64,000 bases of DNA from Acidobacteriota bacterium (GTDB lineage: Bacteria; Acidobacteriota; Vicinamibacteria; Vicinamibacterales; JAKQTR01), in contig JAKQTR010000009.1 in the NCBI GenBank assembly GCA_029562975.1, forward strand, positions 16,125 to 80,124, given 5' to 3'. Numbering within the stretch: position 1 is the stretch's first letter; the number at the start of each line of letters is the position of its first letter. Under the pieces are notes generated by a model, which was not told the DNA's origin, made no database searches, and worked only from the letters and a program-made list of their open reading frames with translations. A program made the position numbers and the translations under genes. Below, one piece after another: positions 17,339-25,661 of the stretch.

Positions 17339-19351
17339 ATGTTCCCGGCTCCGCTGCGCATCTTCCTCGCGTCGTTCCTCGTGCTGTTCCTCGAGGTCGC
17401 GCTGATCCGCTGGCTGCCGGCCCAGATCCGCCTGCTCTCCTACTTCTCGAACTTCATCCTGCTGGCAGCCTTCCTCGGGATCGGCATCGGCTCGCTTCTC
17501 GGTCGCGCGGCGCGCTCGCTGTTCGCCTGGTATCCGGCGCTCCAGCTGCTCCTCGTCGCCGTCGTCTACTTCTTCCGCCTGGAGGTGCGGATCAACGCCC
17601 CCGGCAGCATCTACTTCACCAGCGGCACGAGCGACCCGGTCACCGCCGTCGAGACGACGCTGCTGCTGCCCGTGATCTTCGTCGCCGTGGCGGCGTTGTT
17701 CGCGGCGCTGGCCCAGCGCATGGCCGCCGAGATGACGGCGCTCCCGCCGCTGCGCGCCTACACGCTCAACCTGGCCGGCAGCCTGGCCGGGACGGCGGCC
17801 TTCGCCCTGATGTCATGGCTCGAGGCGCCGCCGAGCGCCTGGTTCATCGCGTCCCTCGCCGCCGCCGTCCCGTTCCTGCGGGCCCGCCGCTGGACCACCG
17901 CCTCGCTCGCGGCGGTCCTGTGCCTGGTGACGGGCGCCGGCCTGGTCTACGACATGCAGCGCGGCAGCCTGTGGTCCCCCTACTACAAGATCACCCTGAA
18001 GCGCGCGGGCCCCGAGACGGTCGTGGAGGTGAACAACATCTGGCACCAGTCCATGGCCAGGGTGAACGCCAAGGAGTATTTCTACCAGTGGCCCTACATG
18101 GCCTTCGGCGACACCTTCCATGACGCGCTCATCCTGGGCGCAGGCACGGGCACCGACGTGGCGGCCGCGCTGGCGCACGGCGTGGCCAGCGTGGACGCCG
18201 TCGAGATCGATCCGGCCATCCTCCGGCTCGGGCGGCAGGGCCACCCCGACCGGCCCTACGCCGACCCGCGCGTGCACGCGGTCGCCGACGACGCCCGGCA
18301 CTACCTTCGGACGACGGCGAAGAAGTACGACCTGGTGGTGTTCGCGCTGATCGACTCGCTGACGCTGCAGTCGGCCTTCTCGGGCGTGCGCCTCGAGAGC
18401 TACATGTTCACCGAGGAGTCCTTCCGCGCCGTGCGGGACGTCCTCGCTCCAGACGGGGTGCTCGTCGTCTACAACTACTTCCGCGAGCCCTGGCTCGTGG
18501 ATCGCCTGGCGAATACGGCCGCCGCCGCCTTCGGCATGGAGCCCATGGTGCACGTGCACCCGGCGAAGGATCAGCTCGGCGTCATCGTCGTGGGGCCGCG
18601 GCTCAGGACGCTGGCGCGCTACCCCGACCCGCCGTCCGAGGTGACCGCGTTCAACCAGGGATCGCCGCTCGCGCCCCCCGTGAGGCACGAGCGCGACCGG
18701 GCGGTGGCGCCGGCCACCGACGACTGGCCCTTCCTCTACATGCGCCGCCCGCACCTGCCGTCGCACTACACGAGCGCGCTCGCCGTGGTGCTGCTCGTGT
18801 CGGCCGTCGCGGTCTTCGGCGTCGTGCGCGGCGCGGCGCGGAAGTGGTCCTGGGAGTTCTTCTTCCTCGGCGCGGGCTTCATGCTGCTGGAGTCGAAGTC
18901 GATCATCCAGTTCGCCCTGCTGTGGGGATCGACCTGGGTGGTGGCCTCCCTGATCATCTCGTCGGTGCTGGTCATGGCGCTGCTCGCGAACTGGGTCGTG
19001 GCCCGCGTCGAGATCAGGCGGCCGTGGCTGGTCGGCGCGGTGCTCGGCGCGCTGCTGGCGCTGAACTACCTCGTGCCGGTCGGGGCCGTCGGGTTCGAGA
19101 GCCGCGCCCTGGAGTCGCTCGTCTACAGCGTGATGGTCTTCAGCCCCATCTTCTGCGCCGGGCTGCTGTTCGGCTCCAGCATCAAGCGCTCGGGCGACGT
19201 GACGATCGACTACGGCGCGAACCTGCTGGGGGCGATGGTGGGCGGCGTGGCCGAGTACCTGTCGCTCGTGACGGGCTTCCAGTTCCTGCTGATCCTCGCC
19301 GCCGCCTTCTACCTGGCCGCTCTCGCCACGCGCAAGCCGATGACGGCGTAG
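17339..19351 (+). CDS. Membrane-bound spermidine-synthase-like protein
   Basis: A 670-aa polytopic protein. Residues 1-200 hold about seven membrane segments, starting [21 protein letters not shown] central domain (about residues 225-430) has the SAM-binding pattern [23 protein letters not shown] and VADDARHYL, as in spermidine synthases. The last 200 residues return to membrane segments, beginning with [19 protein letters not shown]. This layout is the membrane SpeE-like family of unknown function. The Asp residues used by true polyamine synthases are only partly evident, so an aminopropyl transfer role should not be assumed. The ATG is 7 nt after a TAAGAT hexamer. Confidence 0.8.
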   Translation: MFPAPLRIFLASFLVLFLEVALIRWLPAQIRLLSYFSNFILLAAFLGIGIGSLLGRAARSLFAWYPALQLLLVAVVYFFRLEVRINAPGSIYFTSGTSDPVTAVETTLLLPVIFVAVAALFAALAQRMAAEMTALPPLRAYTLNLAGSLAGTAAFALMSWLEAPPSAWFIASLAAAVPFLRARRWTTASLAAVLCLVTGAGLVYDMQRGSLWSPYYKITLKRAGPETVVEVNNIWHQSMARVNAKEYFYQWPYMAFGDTFHDALILGAGTGTDVAAALAHGVASVDAVEIDPAILRLGRQGHPDRPYADPRVHAVADDARHYLRTTAKKYDLVVFALIDSLTLQSAFSGVRLESYMFTEESFRAVRDVLAPDGVLVVYNYFREPWLVDRLANTAAAAFGMEPMVHVHPAKDQLGVIVVGPRLRTLARYPDPPSEVTAFNQGSPLAPPVRHERDRAVAPATDDWPFLYMRRPHLPSHYTSALAVVLLVSAVAVFGVVRGAARKWSWEFFFLGAGFMLLESKSIIQFALLWGSTWVVASLIISSVLVMALLANWVVARVEIRRPWLVGAVLGALLALNYLVPVGAVGFESRALESLVYSVMVFSPIFCAGLLFGSSIKRSGDVTIDYGANLLGAMVGGVAEYLSLVTGFQFLLILAAAFYLAALATRKPMTA

Positions 19352-19388
19352 CCGCCGGGCCGGCGCCCGATGCCGGCCCGCCCCGGTG

Positions 19389-19394
19389 TAGAAT
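19389..19394 (+). promoter_or_regulatory. -10 hexamer TAGAAT for a leaderless gene
   Basis: TAGAAT lies 7 nt before the GTG at 19402. The predicted transcription start coincides with that start codon. Confidence 0.5.
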
Positions 19395-19401
19395 CGTGCG
19401 C

Positions 19402-20535
19402 GTGTCCGAGATCAACGTCGCCCTGATCGGCACCGCGTTCATGGGCCGCGCCCACGGCAACGCCTGGCGCCAGGTGGCGGCGTTCTGCCGCCCGAAGCGG
19501 ACGCCGCGCCTGAAGGTCATCTGCGGCCGGGACCCCGGGCGGACGAAGGCCGCCGCGCGCGCGTTCGGCTGGGAAGAGGCGGCCACCGACTGGCGGGAGG
19601 TCGTCCGTCGTCCGGACATCGGCATCGTCGACGTCTGCACGCCCGGGGACAGCCATGCCGAGATCGCCATCGCCGCGGCAAGGGCCGGCAAGGCCGTCCT
19701 CTGCGAGAAGCCCCTGGCGAACACCGTGCGGGAGGCCGAGCGGATGCTCGCCGCCGCCGAGCGCGCCGGCGTGGCCCACATGGTGTGCCACAACTTCCGC
19801 CGGATCCCGGCCGTCTGCCTCGCCAGGCAGATCATCGACGAGGGGCGCCTGGGCGAGATCCGCCACTTCCGGGGCGCCTACCTCGAGGACTGGCTGCTGA
19901 ACCCCGCGTTCCCGCTCGTGTGGCGCCTCGATCGGAAGCGGGCGGGCTCCGGATCCCTCGGCGACATCGGGTCGCACGTGATCGATCTGGCGCGCATGCT
20001 GGCGGGCGAGATCCGCGAGGTGTCCGGCCTGACCGAGACGTTCATTCGGACGCGCCCGCTGCCCGGTTCGCCCGCCCGCAAGGGGCGCGTGACGGTGGAC
20101 GACGCGGCGGTGGCGCTCGTGCGGTTCGCAAGCGGCGCCGTCGGATCCATTGAGGCCACGCGGTTCGCCCCGGGCCGGAAGAGCCAGTGCTCGTTCGAGA
20201 TCAACGGGAGCCGGGGAAGCCTGGCCTTCGACCTCGAGCGGCTCAACGAGCTCCAGGTCTACTTCGAGTCGGACCCGCCGGCGCTGCGCGGGTTCCGGAC
20301 GATCCTGGCGACCGAGCCGATCCACCCGCACATGGCGCCGTGGTGGCCGCCGGGCCATATCATCGGATGGGAGCACTCGTTCACGCACATGGTGCTCGAT
20401 CTGCTCGCCGCCGTGGCCGACGGCACGGTGCCGTCGCCCAGCTTCCACGACGGCGTCATGAACCAGCGGGTGCTCGACGCCATCGGGCGCTCGTCCGCGT
20501 CGCGCCGCTGGGCGCGCGTAAAGGGGGTCGCATGA
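19402..20535 (+). CDS. Gfo/Idh/MocA family oxidoreductase
   Basis: A 377-aa cytosolic dehydrogenase. The N-terminus [19 protein letters not shown] is the nucleotide-binding turn and [16 protein letters not shown] is the family EKP motif. The domain interface shows [22 protein letters not shown], with the conserved histidine of the catalytic region. GTG 19402 is preferred, with GTG 19396 also possible; both follow a TAGAAT hexamer closely. Its stop overlaps the start of the sugar isomerase/epimerase gene (ATGA), so the two form a coupled pair. Such pairs convert oxidised sugars or inositols in sequential steps. Confidence 0.88.
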   Translation: MSEINVALIGTAFMGRAHGNAWRQVAAFCRPKRTPRLKVICGRDPGRTKAAARAFGWEEAATDWREVVRRPDIGIVDVCTPGDSHAEIAIAAARAGKAVLCEKPLANTVREAERMLAAAERAGVAHMVCHNFRRIPAVCLARQIIDEGRLGEIRHFRGAYLEDWLLNPAFPLVWRLDRKRAGSGSLGDIGSHVIDLARMLAGEIREVSGLTETFIRTRPLPGSPARKGRVTVDDAAVALVRFASGAVGSIEATRFAPGRKSQCSFEINGSRGSLAFDLERLNELQVYFESDPPALRGFRTILATEPIHPHMAPWWPPGHIIGWEHSFTHMVLDLLAAVADGTVPSPSFHDGVMNQRVLDAIGRSSASRRWARVKGVA

Positions 20536-21494
20536 AGATCGGAGTGTTCGCCGTCCTGTTCGGCCAGAAGCCGTTCGAGGAAACCCTGGACTACCTCGTC
20601 GAGCTGGGGATCGGCGCCGTTGAAATCGGCACGGGCTGCTACCCGGGGAACGCCCACGCCAACCCGGCCGTGCTGCTGGCCAGCGACCGCAGGCTGAAGG
20701 CGTTCAAGGAAGCCATCGAGCGGCGCAACCTCGTCATCAGCGCGCTGAGCTGCCACGGGAATCCCCTCCACCCGCACGCCGCGACGGCGAAGGCCCATCA
20801 CAAGGTCTTCGAGCAGACCGTCGAGCTGGCCTCGAAGCTTGGCGTTGAGAACGTGATCACCTTCAGCGGGTGCCCGGGCGCGGATGCAAAGGCCGTCACG
20901 CCGAGCTGGGTCGTGTCGCCGTGGCCCCCGGAGTTCGCCCAGGCCCTCGCGTGGCAGTGGGCCGAGCGCGTGGTGCCGTACTGGAAGCAGACGGCGGCGA
21001 TCTGCCGCAAGGCCGGCGTGCGGGTGGCGATCGAAATGCACCCGAACTTCGTCGTCTACAACGCCGAGACCATGAACCGCCTGCGCGCGATCGCCCCGGC
21101 GGTCATCGGATGCAACTTCGACCCGTCGCACCTGTTCTGGCAGGGGGCGGACCCGGTGGCCGCCATCCGGGCCATCGGCGACGGCGTGTTCCACGTCCAC
21201 GCGAAGGACTGCAAGCTCGACGCGGCCAACATCAGCGTGAACGGCGTGCTCGACGCCAAGCCGTACACGAAGGAAAGCGAGCGCTCGTGGATCTTCCGGA
21301 CGGTGGGCTACGGCAACGGGGCGCCCGTGTGGAAGGCGATCGTCAGCGCCCTGCGCCTCGTCGGCTACGATCACGTGCTCAGCATCGAGCACGAGGACAG
21401 CCTGATGTCCGGCACCGAAGGCCTGAAGAAGGCGATCGCGTTCCTGAAGGACGTGGTGATCACGGAGCCGGCGGGGGAGGCGTACTGGGCGTAG
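20532..21494 (+). CDS. Sugar phosphate isomerase/epimerase (TIM barrel, AP_endonuc_2 fold)
   Basis: A 320-aa cytosolic TIM-barrel protein. Metal-site residues can be seen in [10 protein letters not shown] (Glu), [10 protein letters not shown] (Asp, His), VFHVHAKDC (His) and [10 protein letters not shown] (Glu), as in xylose isomerase-like and inosose-isomerase-like enzymes. It is coupled by a 4-nt overlap to the oxidoreductase upstream. Together they probably handle the same sugar, oxidation first and isomerisation or epimerisation next. An intrinsic terminator follows about 70 nt downstream. Confidence 0.88.
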   Translation: MKIGVFAVLFGQKPFEETLDYLVELGIGAVEIGTGCYPGNAHANPAVLLASDRRLKAFKEAIERRNLVISALSCHGNPLHPHAATAKAHHKVFEQTVELASKLGVENVITFSGCPGADAKAVTPSWVVSPWPPEFAQALAWQWAERVVPYWKQTAAICRKAGVRVAIEMHPNFVVYNAETMNRLRAIAPAVIGCNFDPSHLFWQGADPVAAIRAIGDGVFHVHAKDCKLDAANISVNGVLDAKPYTKESERSWIFRTVGYGNGAPVWKAIVSALRLVGYDHVLSIEHEDSLMSGTEGLKKAIAFLKDVVITEPAGEAYWA

Positions 21495-21495
21495 G

Positions 21496-21551
21496 GGTTC
21501 GGGACTCGGGACTCGGGGGCCGGGACTCGGGGCTCGGGACCCGGGGCTCGG
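21496..21551 (+). repeat. GGGACTC-type degenerate tandem repeat
   Basis: About seven imperfect copies of a GGGACTCG-like 7-9 nt unit run in tandem after the isomerase stop codon. The composition is G-rich on the plus strand. Confidence 0.6.
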
Positions 21552-21562
21552 AACGCGCGCGG

Positions 21563-21598
21563 AAGGGGGCGGCGGTACGAAGCCGGCGCCCCCTTTTT
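21563..21598 (+). terminator. Intrinsic terminator after the isomerase gene
   Basis: AGGGGGCG pairs with CGCCCCCT across a loop of about 16 nt with some further pairing, and the stem is followed by TTTTT. The position between two convergent transcription units fits termination of the rightward pair. Confidence 0.7.
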
Positions 21599-21632
21599 CT
21601 GCCGCGGCCGCGATGCGGCGAATCGCGCCGCG

Positions 21633-22025
21633 CTAGTCCGGAATCCTCAGCGTCTGGCCCACCTTGATCAGGTTCGGATCCTTCAGCTGGTCCTTGTTCG
21701 CTTCGAAGATCTTCATGTACTGGTTCGCGTCGCCGTAGTACCGCTTCGCGATCTTCGACAGGGAGTCGCCCGCCACCACGGTGTACATCGTGTCCGGAAC
21801 CTTCAGCGACGAGTCGATCGTGATGTCGGCCGTCAGGTCCTCGTACAGCGGGTCGATGTCCTTGATCTTGATCCACACTTCGTTCTTCACGAAGTCGGCC
21901 GGAGCGGCGCCGCGGATGAGCAGCTTGTTGTTCTCGATGTGGATGTTCTTCCAGCTGACGCCGCGCTTCTGCCCGTACTCGATCACCGGGCCGTACTTCT
22001 TCTTGAGCCCTTCCAGATCAGCCAT
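21633..22025 (-). CDS. BON and LysM domain protein
   Basis: A 130-aa protein without a signal peptide. Residues 1-75 resemble a BON-type domain (VSWKNIHIENNKLLIRGAAP) and residues about 78-130 form a LysM domain (YTVVAGDSLSKIAKRYYGDA to LIKVGQTLRIPD). This layout is that of the E. coli K+-binding protein Kbp/YgaU, which is cytoplasmic. ATG 22025 is supported by GGGGACGAG just upstream. Inference: a small potassium- or glycan-binding stress protein. It is the only gene of its direction here until 22121. Confidence 0.8.
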   Translation of the reverse strand: MADLEGLKKKYGPVIEYGQKRGVSWKNIHIENNKLLIRGAAPADFVKNEVWIKIKDIDPLYEDLTADITIDSSLKVPDTMYTVVAGDSLSKIAKRYYGDANQYMKIFEANKDQLKDPNLIKVGQTLRIPD

Positions 22026-22120
22026 GCCTCGTCCCCTTTCCTCGACCTCGGAGGCCATCCCGGCGCGTTACCGAAGTACAGCAACGCCGGCGCGCCCGCC
22101 GGACAACCCCTCCCGCCTCC

Positions 22121-22996
22121 CTACGCCGACGCGAGCAGCTTCCTGACGCCCTCGAACGACTCCCGCGTGGCGTCCATCGGCGTCCTGCCGTCAGGATAGA
22201 CCTCCTGCTCCAGGACGATCCACTCCGTTCCGCCGACCGACCGGCAGGCGTCGTACACCGACCTCCAGTCCACCGAGTCCTGTCCGAAGATCGCCTTCCT
22301 GCCGGCGTCGCCCTCGCGCACCGTCGGCTTGAAGTGGACGGTCCGGCTCCGGCCGGGGTACTTGCGGATGTACGCCGCCGGGTCCTGCCCCGCCGCCATC
22401 GACCACCCGCAGTCCTGCTGCAGGATCACGTCCTTCGTCGTCCGCTCGGCGAAGAGATCCCAGAAGGTCTTGTCGCCGTCCTTCTTGAACTCGTTCACGT
22501 GGTTGTGGTACCCGCACGCCATCCCCAGGGGTTTCAGGACGGCCGCGGCCTGGTTGAACGTGTCCGCGAGCGCCTTGCTCTTCTCCGGGTCGGTGAACGC
22601 CTGGTCGCTTGGCACGATGAGGAAGCGGCACCCGATCGCCTGGTGGAAGTCGATTGCGGCCTTCAGGGCGTCACCCACGAGGCTGCTGGTGCGGATGTGC
22701 GTGCCGGCCGCCTTGAGGTTCAGCGCCTTGAGCCGCGCGGCCAGGGCCGGCGCGTCTTTCTCGTACGCGTAGTAGCCGGCGAACTCGACGCCCTCGAAGC
22801 CCATCGCCGCGACGGCGGCGAGGGCGGCGTCGAAGTCCTTCGCGCAGTCGCCGCGCACCGAGTACAGCTGCAGGGCCACGGGAATCCGCGCGGCGGCCAG
22901 CAACGGGATCGACCGCGCGGCGGCCAGGGCGAGCGGCGCGGCGCCGGCCAGTTCCAGGAACGAGCGCCGGGTCAGGGAACGCGTTCGGTTGTCCAT
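22121..22996 (-). CDS. Exported (Tat) sugar phosphate isomerase/epimerase
   Basis: A 291-aa protein. The N-terminus has a twin-arginine pattern (TRRSFLELAG, residues 9-18) with a hydrophobic segment and AAA cleavage region. The TIM-barrel part contains VALQLYSVRGDCAKD, HIRTSSLVG, YHNHVNEF (His-x-His), ILQQDCGWSM and WIVLEQEVY, where the metal ligands of this family fall. ATG 22996 is used because the Tat motif directly follows. Exported isomerases like this are common in Acidobacteria and Planctomycetes alongside DUF1080 proteins and Tat-type Gfo/Idh/MocA enzymes, which are also in this window; a role in 3-keto-sugar turnover is inferred. Confidence 0.85.
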   Translation of the reverse strand: MDNRTRSLTRRSFLELAGAAPLALAAARSIPLLAAARIPVALQLYSVRGDCAKDFDAALAAVAAMGFEGVEFAGYYAYEKDAPALAARLKALNLKAAGTHIRTSSLVGDALKAAIDFHQAIGCRFLIVPSDQAFTDPEKSKALADTFNQAAAVLKPLGMACGYHNHVNEFKKDGDKTFWDLFAERTTKDVILQQDCGWSMAAGQDPAAYIRKYPGRSRTVHFKPTVREGDAGRKAIFGQDSVDWRSVYDACRSVGGTEWIVLEQEVYPDGRTPMDATRESFEGVRKLLASA

Positions 22997-23053
22997 GTCA
23001 GGCTCCGTGAAGAACGCCAACCGGTTCGACGGGGATTATGGCACGAACCGCCG

Positions 23054-24139
23054 TCACGACACGGCGCCCTCGAGCATCGTGAGCGTGCCGGCGCCGGCGT
23101 CGATCTCGACGTCCACGCCGAGCGGGAGCGTGAACTGACGGTCCACATGGCCGATCATCGCGCCCGAGAACACCGGCACGCCGAGCGGCTTCAGGTGGTC
23201 GTCCAGCACGTCGGGAATCGTCAGGGAGCCGAAGCCCTGCCCCGGATCGCACTTCTCGCACGTGCCCCACGCCACGCCCTTCACGCCGTCCAGGATGCCC
23301 GCCAGCTTGAGCTGCGTCAGCATGCGGTCCACGCTGTAGGGCGCCTCTTCGACGTCCTCCAGGAACAGGACGGCGTTCCTGAAGTCCGGCAGGTAGCCGG
23401 AGCCGATGATGGCGGTCAGCACCGTGAGGTTGCCGCCGAGGAGGCGGCCCCGCCCCCGGCCGGGCGTGATCGTGCGCGTGCGGTTCCTGACCGGCACCAG
23501 CGTGTCGTCGGCCTCCTTCCGGTTCGCGAAGGTGACCGCCTCGCCGTTCCAGAGCACGCGCTTCATCCACTCCACGTTGAAGGCGTTCCACGACGACGAC
23601 CCGAGCGGGCCGTGAAAGGTCACCAGGCCGGTCCTGGCGTGCAGCGCCAGCAGCAGGGCCGTGATGTCGCTGTAGCCGATGAACGCCTTGGGATGCCTGG
23701 CGATGGCGTCCCAGTCGAGGAGCGGCAGCAGCCGCGCCGCTCCCCAGCCGCCCCGGATGCAGTGGATGGCGTCGACCTCCGGGTCGGCGAACATCGCGTT
23801 CAGGTCGGCCGCGCGGTCTTCGTCGCGGCCGGCGAAGTAGCCGCGCCGGTCGAAGACGTGCTTCCCGAGCTTGCCCTTGAGGCCAAGCGCCTGCAGCGAG
23901 TCCAGGAGGATGTCGATCGACACCGGGTCCCACTGCACGAACGACGGAAGGACGAGGCCCACCGTGCCGCCCGCTTTCAGCCGGGGCGGCTTGACGAGCT
24001 TCGGAGCCGGCGGGGCCGAAGGCAGGGCGCCAGGCGGACCAGGCAGGGCGGCGCTCGCCCGCCTGCGGGACGCTGGCGACGCCAGCACGGCCAGCGACGA
24101 GGATGTCAGCAGTTCGCGGCGTGTGAGCATGCCGGGCAT
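23054..24139 (-). CDS. LD-carboxypeptidase (S66 family), exported
   Basis: A 361-aa S66 peptidase-like protein. The N-terminus (TRRELLTSSSLAVLAS) looks like a twin-arginine or Sec signal. Active-site segments: the nucleophile serine in FIGYSDITAL, the Glu in VLFLEDVEEAPYSVD and the His in SGAMIGHVDRQ. Further typical blocks are FHGPLGSSS and LLGGNLTVLTAIIGS. ATG 24139 and 24130 are both possible, three codons apart. The family cleaves the tetrapeptide in murein recycling, normally in the cytosol or periplasm, or acts on related peptides. It is on the minus strand, transcribed away from the divergent oxidoreductase gene at 24326. Confidence 0.87.
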   Translation of the reverse strand: MPGMLTRRELLTSSSLAVLASPASRRRASAALPGPPGALPSAPPAPKLVKPPRLKAGGTVGLVLPSFVQWDPVSIDILLDSLQALGLKGKLGKHVFDRRGYFAGRDEDRAADLNAMFADPEVDAIHCIRGGWGAARLLPLLDWDAIARHPKAFIGYSDITALLLALHARTGLVTFHGPLGSSSWNAFNVEWMKRVLWNGEAVTFANRKEADDTLVPVRNRTRTITPGRGRGRLLGGNLTVLTAIIGSGYLPDFRNAVLFLEDVEEAPYSVDRMLTQLKLAGILDGVKGVAWGTCEKCDPGQGFGSLTIPDVLDDHLKPLGVPVFSGAMIGHVDRQFTLPLGVDVEIDAGAGTLTMLEGAVS

Positions 24140-24258
24140 GCTACGCCCAGGCCCGGACGAATGCAAAGGAGCCGGCCGGGCCAGCGTCGCCGCGGCGGCC
24201 GCTGGAGCGTCGTCGCCGGCCCGTCCAACCGCGTTGGTCAGGCGCCCGGTGCCTGCGG

Positions 24259-24264
24259 TAGAAT
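24259..24264 (+). promoter_or_regulatory. Promoter -10 TAGAAT with a TTGGTC -35
   Basis: TTGGTC at 24234-24239 and TAGAAT are separated by 19 nt. Transcription would begin near 24271, about 55 nt before the Tat-type oxidoreductase gene. Confidence 0.45.
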
Positions 24265-24325
24265 CGCGGCCGTCGTTGCCGGGCCCCTTCCCCGGGGCTC
24301 CTCCGTGACGCGGGAGAACACGACG

Positions 24326-25648
24326 ATGATCCACTCGCGCGGATGCAGCCGCCGCACGTTTCTCAGAACCGTCCCGGCCGCCGTCGCCGGGACCGTCGCG
24401 TTCCCCACCATCGTCCGGGCGTCGGCGCTCGGCCGCGGCGGCGCGGTGGCGCCGAGCGAGCGCATCGTCATGGCCGGCATCGGGTTCGGGATGCAGGGCC
24501 CGTCCAACATGCGCAACTTCCTCGGCAAGCCCGAGGTGCAGTGGGTCGCCTGCTGCGACCTCGACGATGCCCATCTCCAGCGGGCGAAGGACATCGTCGA
24601 CACCAGCTACGGCAACACGGACTGCGCGACCTACAGGGACTACCGCGCGCTCTACGCGCGCGGCGATCTGGACGCCGTGTCGATCGCCGTGCCCGACCAC
24701 TGGCACGCGATCCTGTCACTGGCGGCCGTGCGGGCGGGCCTCGACGTCTACGGGGAGAAGCCGTTCACGCACAGCCTCCGGGAAGGGCGGGCCCTGTGCA
24801 GCGCCATCGAGCGCTACGGCCGCGTGTGGCAGACGGGGAGCTGGCAGCGTTCCGAGAACAACTTCCACCGGGCGGCGGAGCTGGTTGCCGCGGGCCGGAT
24901 TGGCCGGATCGAGCGCGTGGAAGTCGGCCTGCCATCCGGCTACACCGACTTCGCGCGCACGTTCGGCCAGGAGAAGATCGAGAACCCGCCGCCCGGGCTG
25001 GACTACGAGACGTGGCTCGGGCCGGCGCCGTGGTGGCCGTACTGCGTGGCGCGCGTGCACATGAACTGGCGCTGGAACGTGGACTTCGGCGGCGGCCAGC
25101 TCATCGACTGGATCGGTCACCATCTGGACATCGCCCACTGGGCGCTCGGCCTCGAGCGCACCGGGCCGATCGAGGTGAAGGGGACGGGCGAGTTCCCCAC
25201 GAGCGGCATCTACAACGCCGCGCGCCGCTTCTGGGTCGAGACGAAGTACGCCGACGGCCCGCCCATGACCATCGCCGGCGGCTACCCGCAGATCCAGTCC
25301 GGCACGAAGTGGTTCGGCGAGCACGGCTGGGTGTGGGTGGATCGCGACGGGTTCGAGAGCCAGCCGGCCCACCTGGTCAACGAGGTCATCGGCCCCAACG
25401 AGAAGCGCCTCTACAAGAGCCGCGACCACGCGCAGAACTTCCTCGACTGCGTGCGCAGCCGCGCGCTCACGATCGCTCCGGCCGAAGTGGCGCACCGGTC
25501 GGCGAGCGTCGGGCACCTCGGTCAGATCGCCATCGAGACCGGGCGGACCATCAGGTGGGATCCGGCCGCCGAGGCGATCATCGGCGATCCCGGCGCAGAG
25601 CGGATGCTCGCCCGCGGCTATCGCGCGCCCTACCAGCTTCCGGCGTGA
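24326..25648 (+). CDS. Tat-exported Gfo/Idh/MocA family oxidoreductase
   Basis: A 440-aa enzyme with a twin-arginine signal (CSRRTFLRTVPAAVAG). The nucleotide-binding region is IVMAGIGFGMQG, the EKP motif appears as DVYGEKPFTHSL and the catalytic region as DWIGHHLDIAHWALG. The C-terminal half matches the bacterial GFO_IDH_MocA_C3-like extension typical of exported homologues. ATG 24326 has GGGAGAACAC upstream. It lies 13 nt before the HEAT-repeat gene, so co-transcription is likely. Substrate is unknown; a secreted oxidoreductase implies a pre-loaded cofactor because Tat exports folded protein. Confidence 0.88.
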   Translation: MIHSRGCSRRTFLRTVPAAVAGTVAFPTIVRASALGRGGAVAPSERIVMAGIGFGMQGPSNMRNFLGKPEVQWVACCDLDDAHLQRAKDIVDTSYGNTDCATYRDYRALYARGDLDAVSIAVPDHWHAILSLAAVRAGLDVYGEKPFTHSLREGRALCSAIERYGRVWQTGSWQRSENNFHRAAELVAAGRIGRIERVEVGLPSGYTDFARTFGQEKIENPPPGLDYETWLGPAPWWPYCVARVHMNWRWNVDFGGGQLIDWIGHHLDIAHWALGLERTGPIEVKGTGEFPTSGIYNAARRFWVETKYADGPPMTIAGGYPQIQSGTKWFGEHGWVWVDRDGFESQPAHLVNEVIGPNEKRLYKSRDHAQNFLDCVRSRALTIAPAEVAHRSASVGHLGQIAIETGRTIRWDPAAEAIIGDPGAERMLARGYRAPYQLPA

Positions 25649-25661
25649 GACGAGGTGCCCT

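Noticed and set aside
14659..17361. A 900-codon minus-strand frame opposite the helicase
   Set aside because: The same antisense effect; the plus strand has all helicase motifs and the antisense product is compositionally biased.
21496..21551. Possible CRISPR-like repeat array
   Set aside because: The units are short, degenerate and contiguous, with no spacers.
22334..24325. Upstream extension of the frame of the Tat-type oxidoreductase at 24326
   Set aside because: It is antisense to the isomerase and LD-carboxypeptidase genes, and the Tat signal begins at the ATG at 24326 with a ribosome-binding site.
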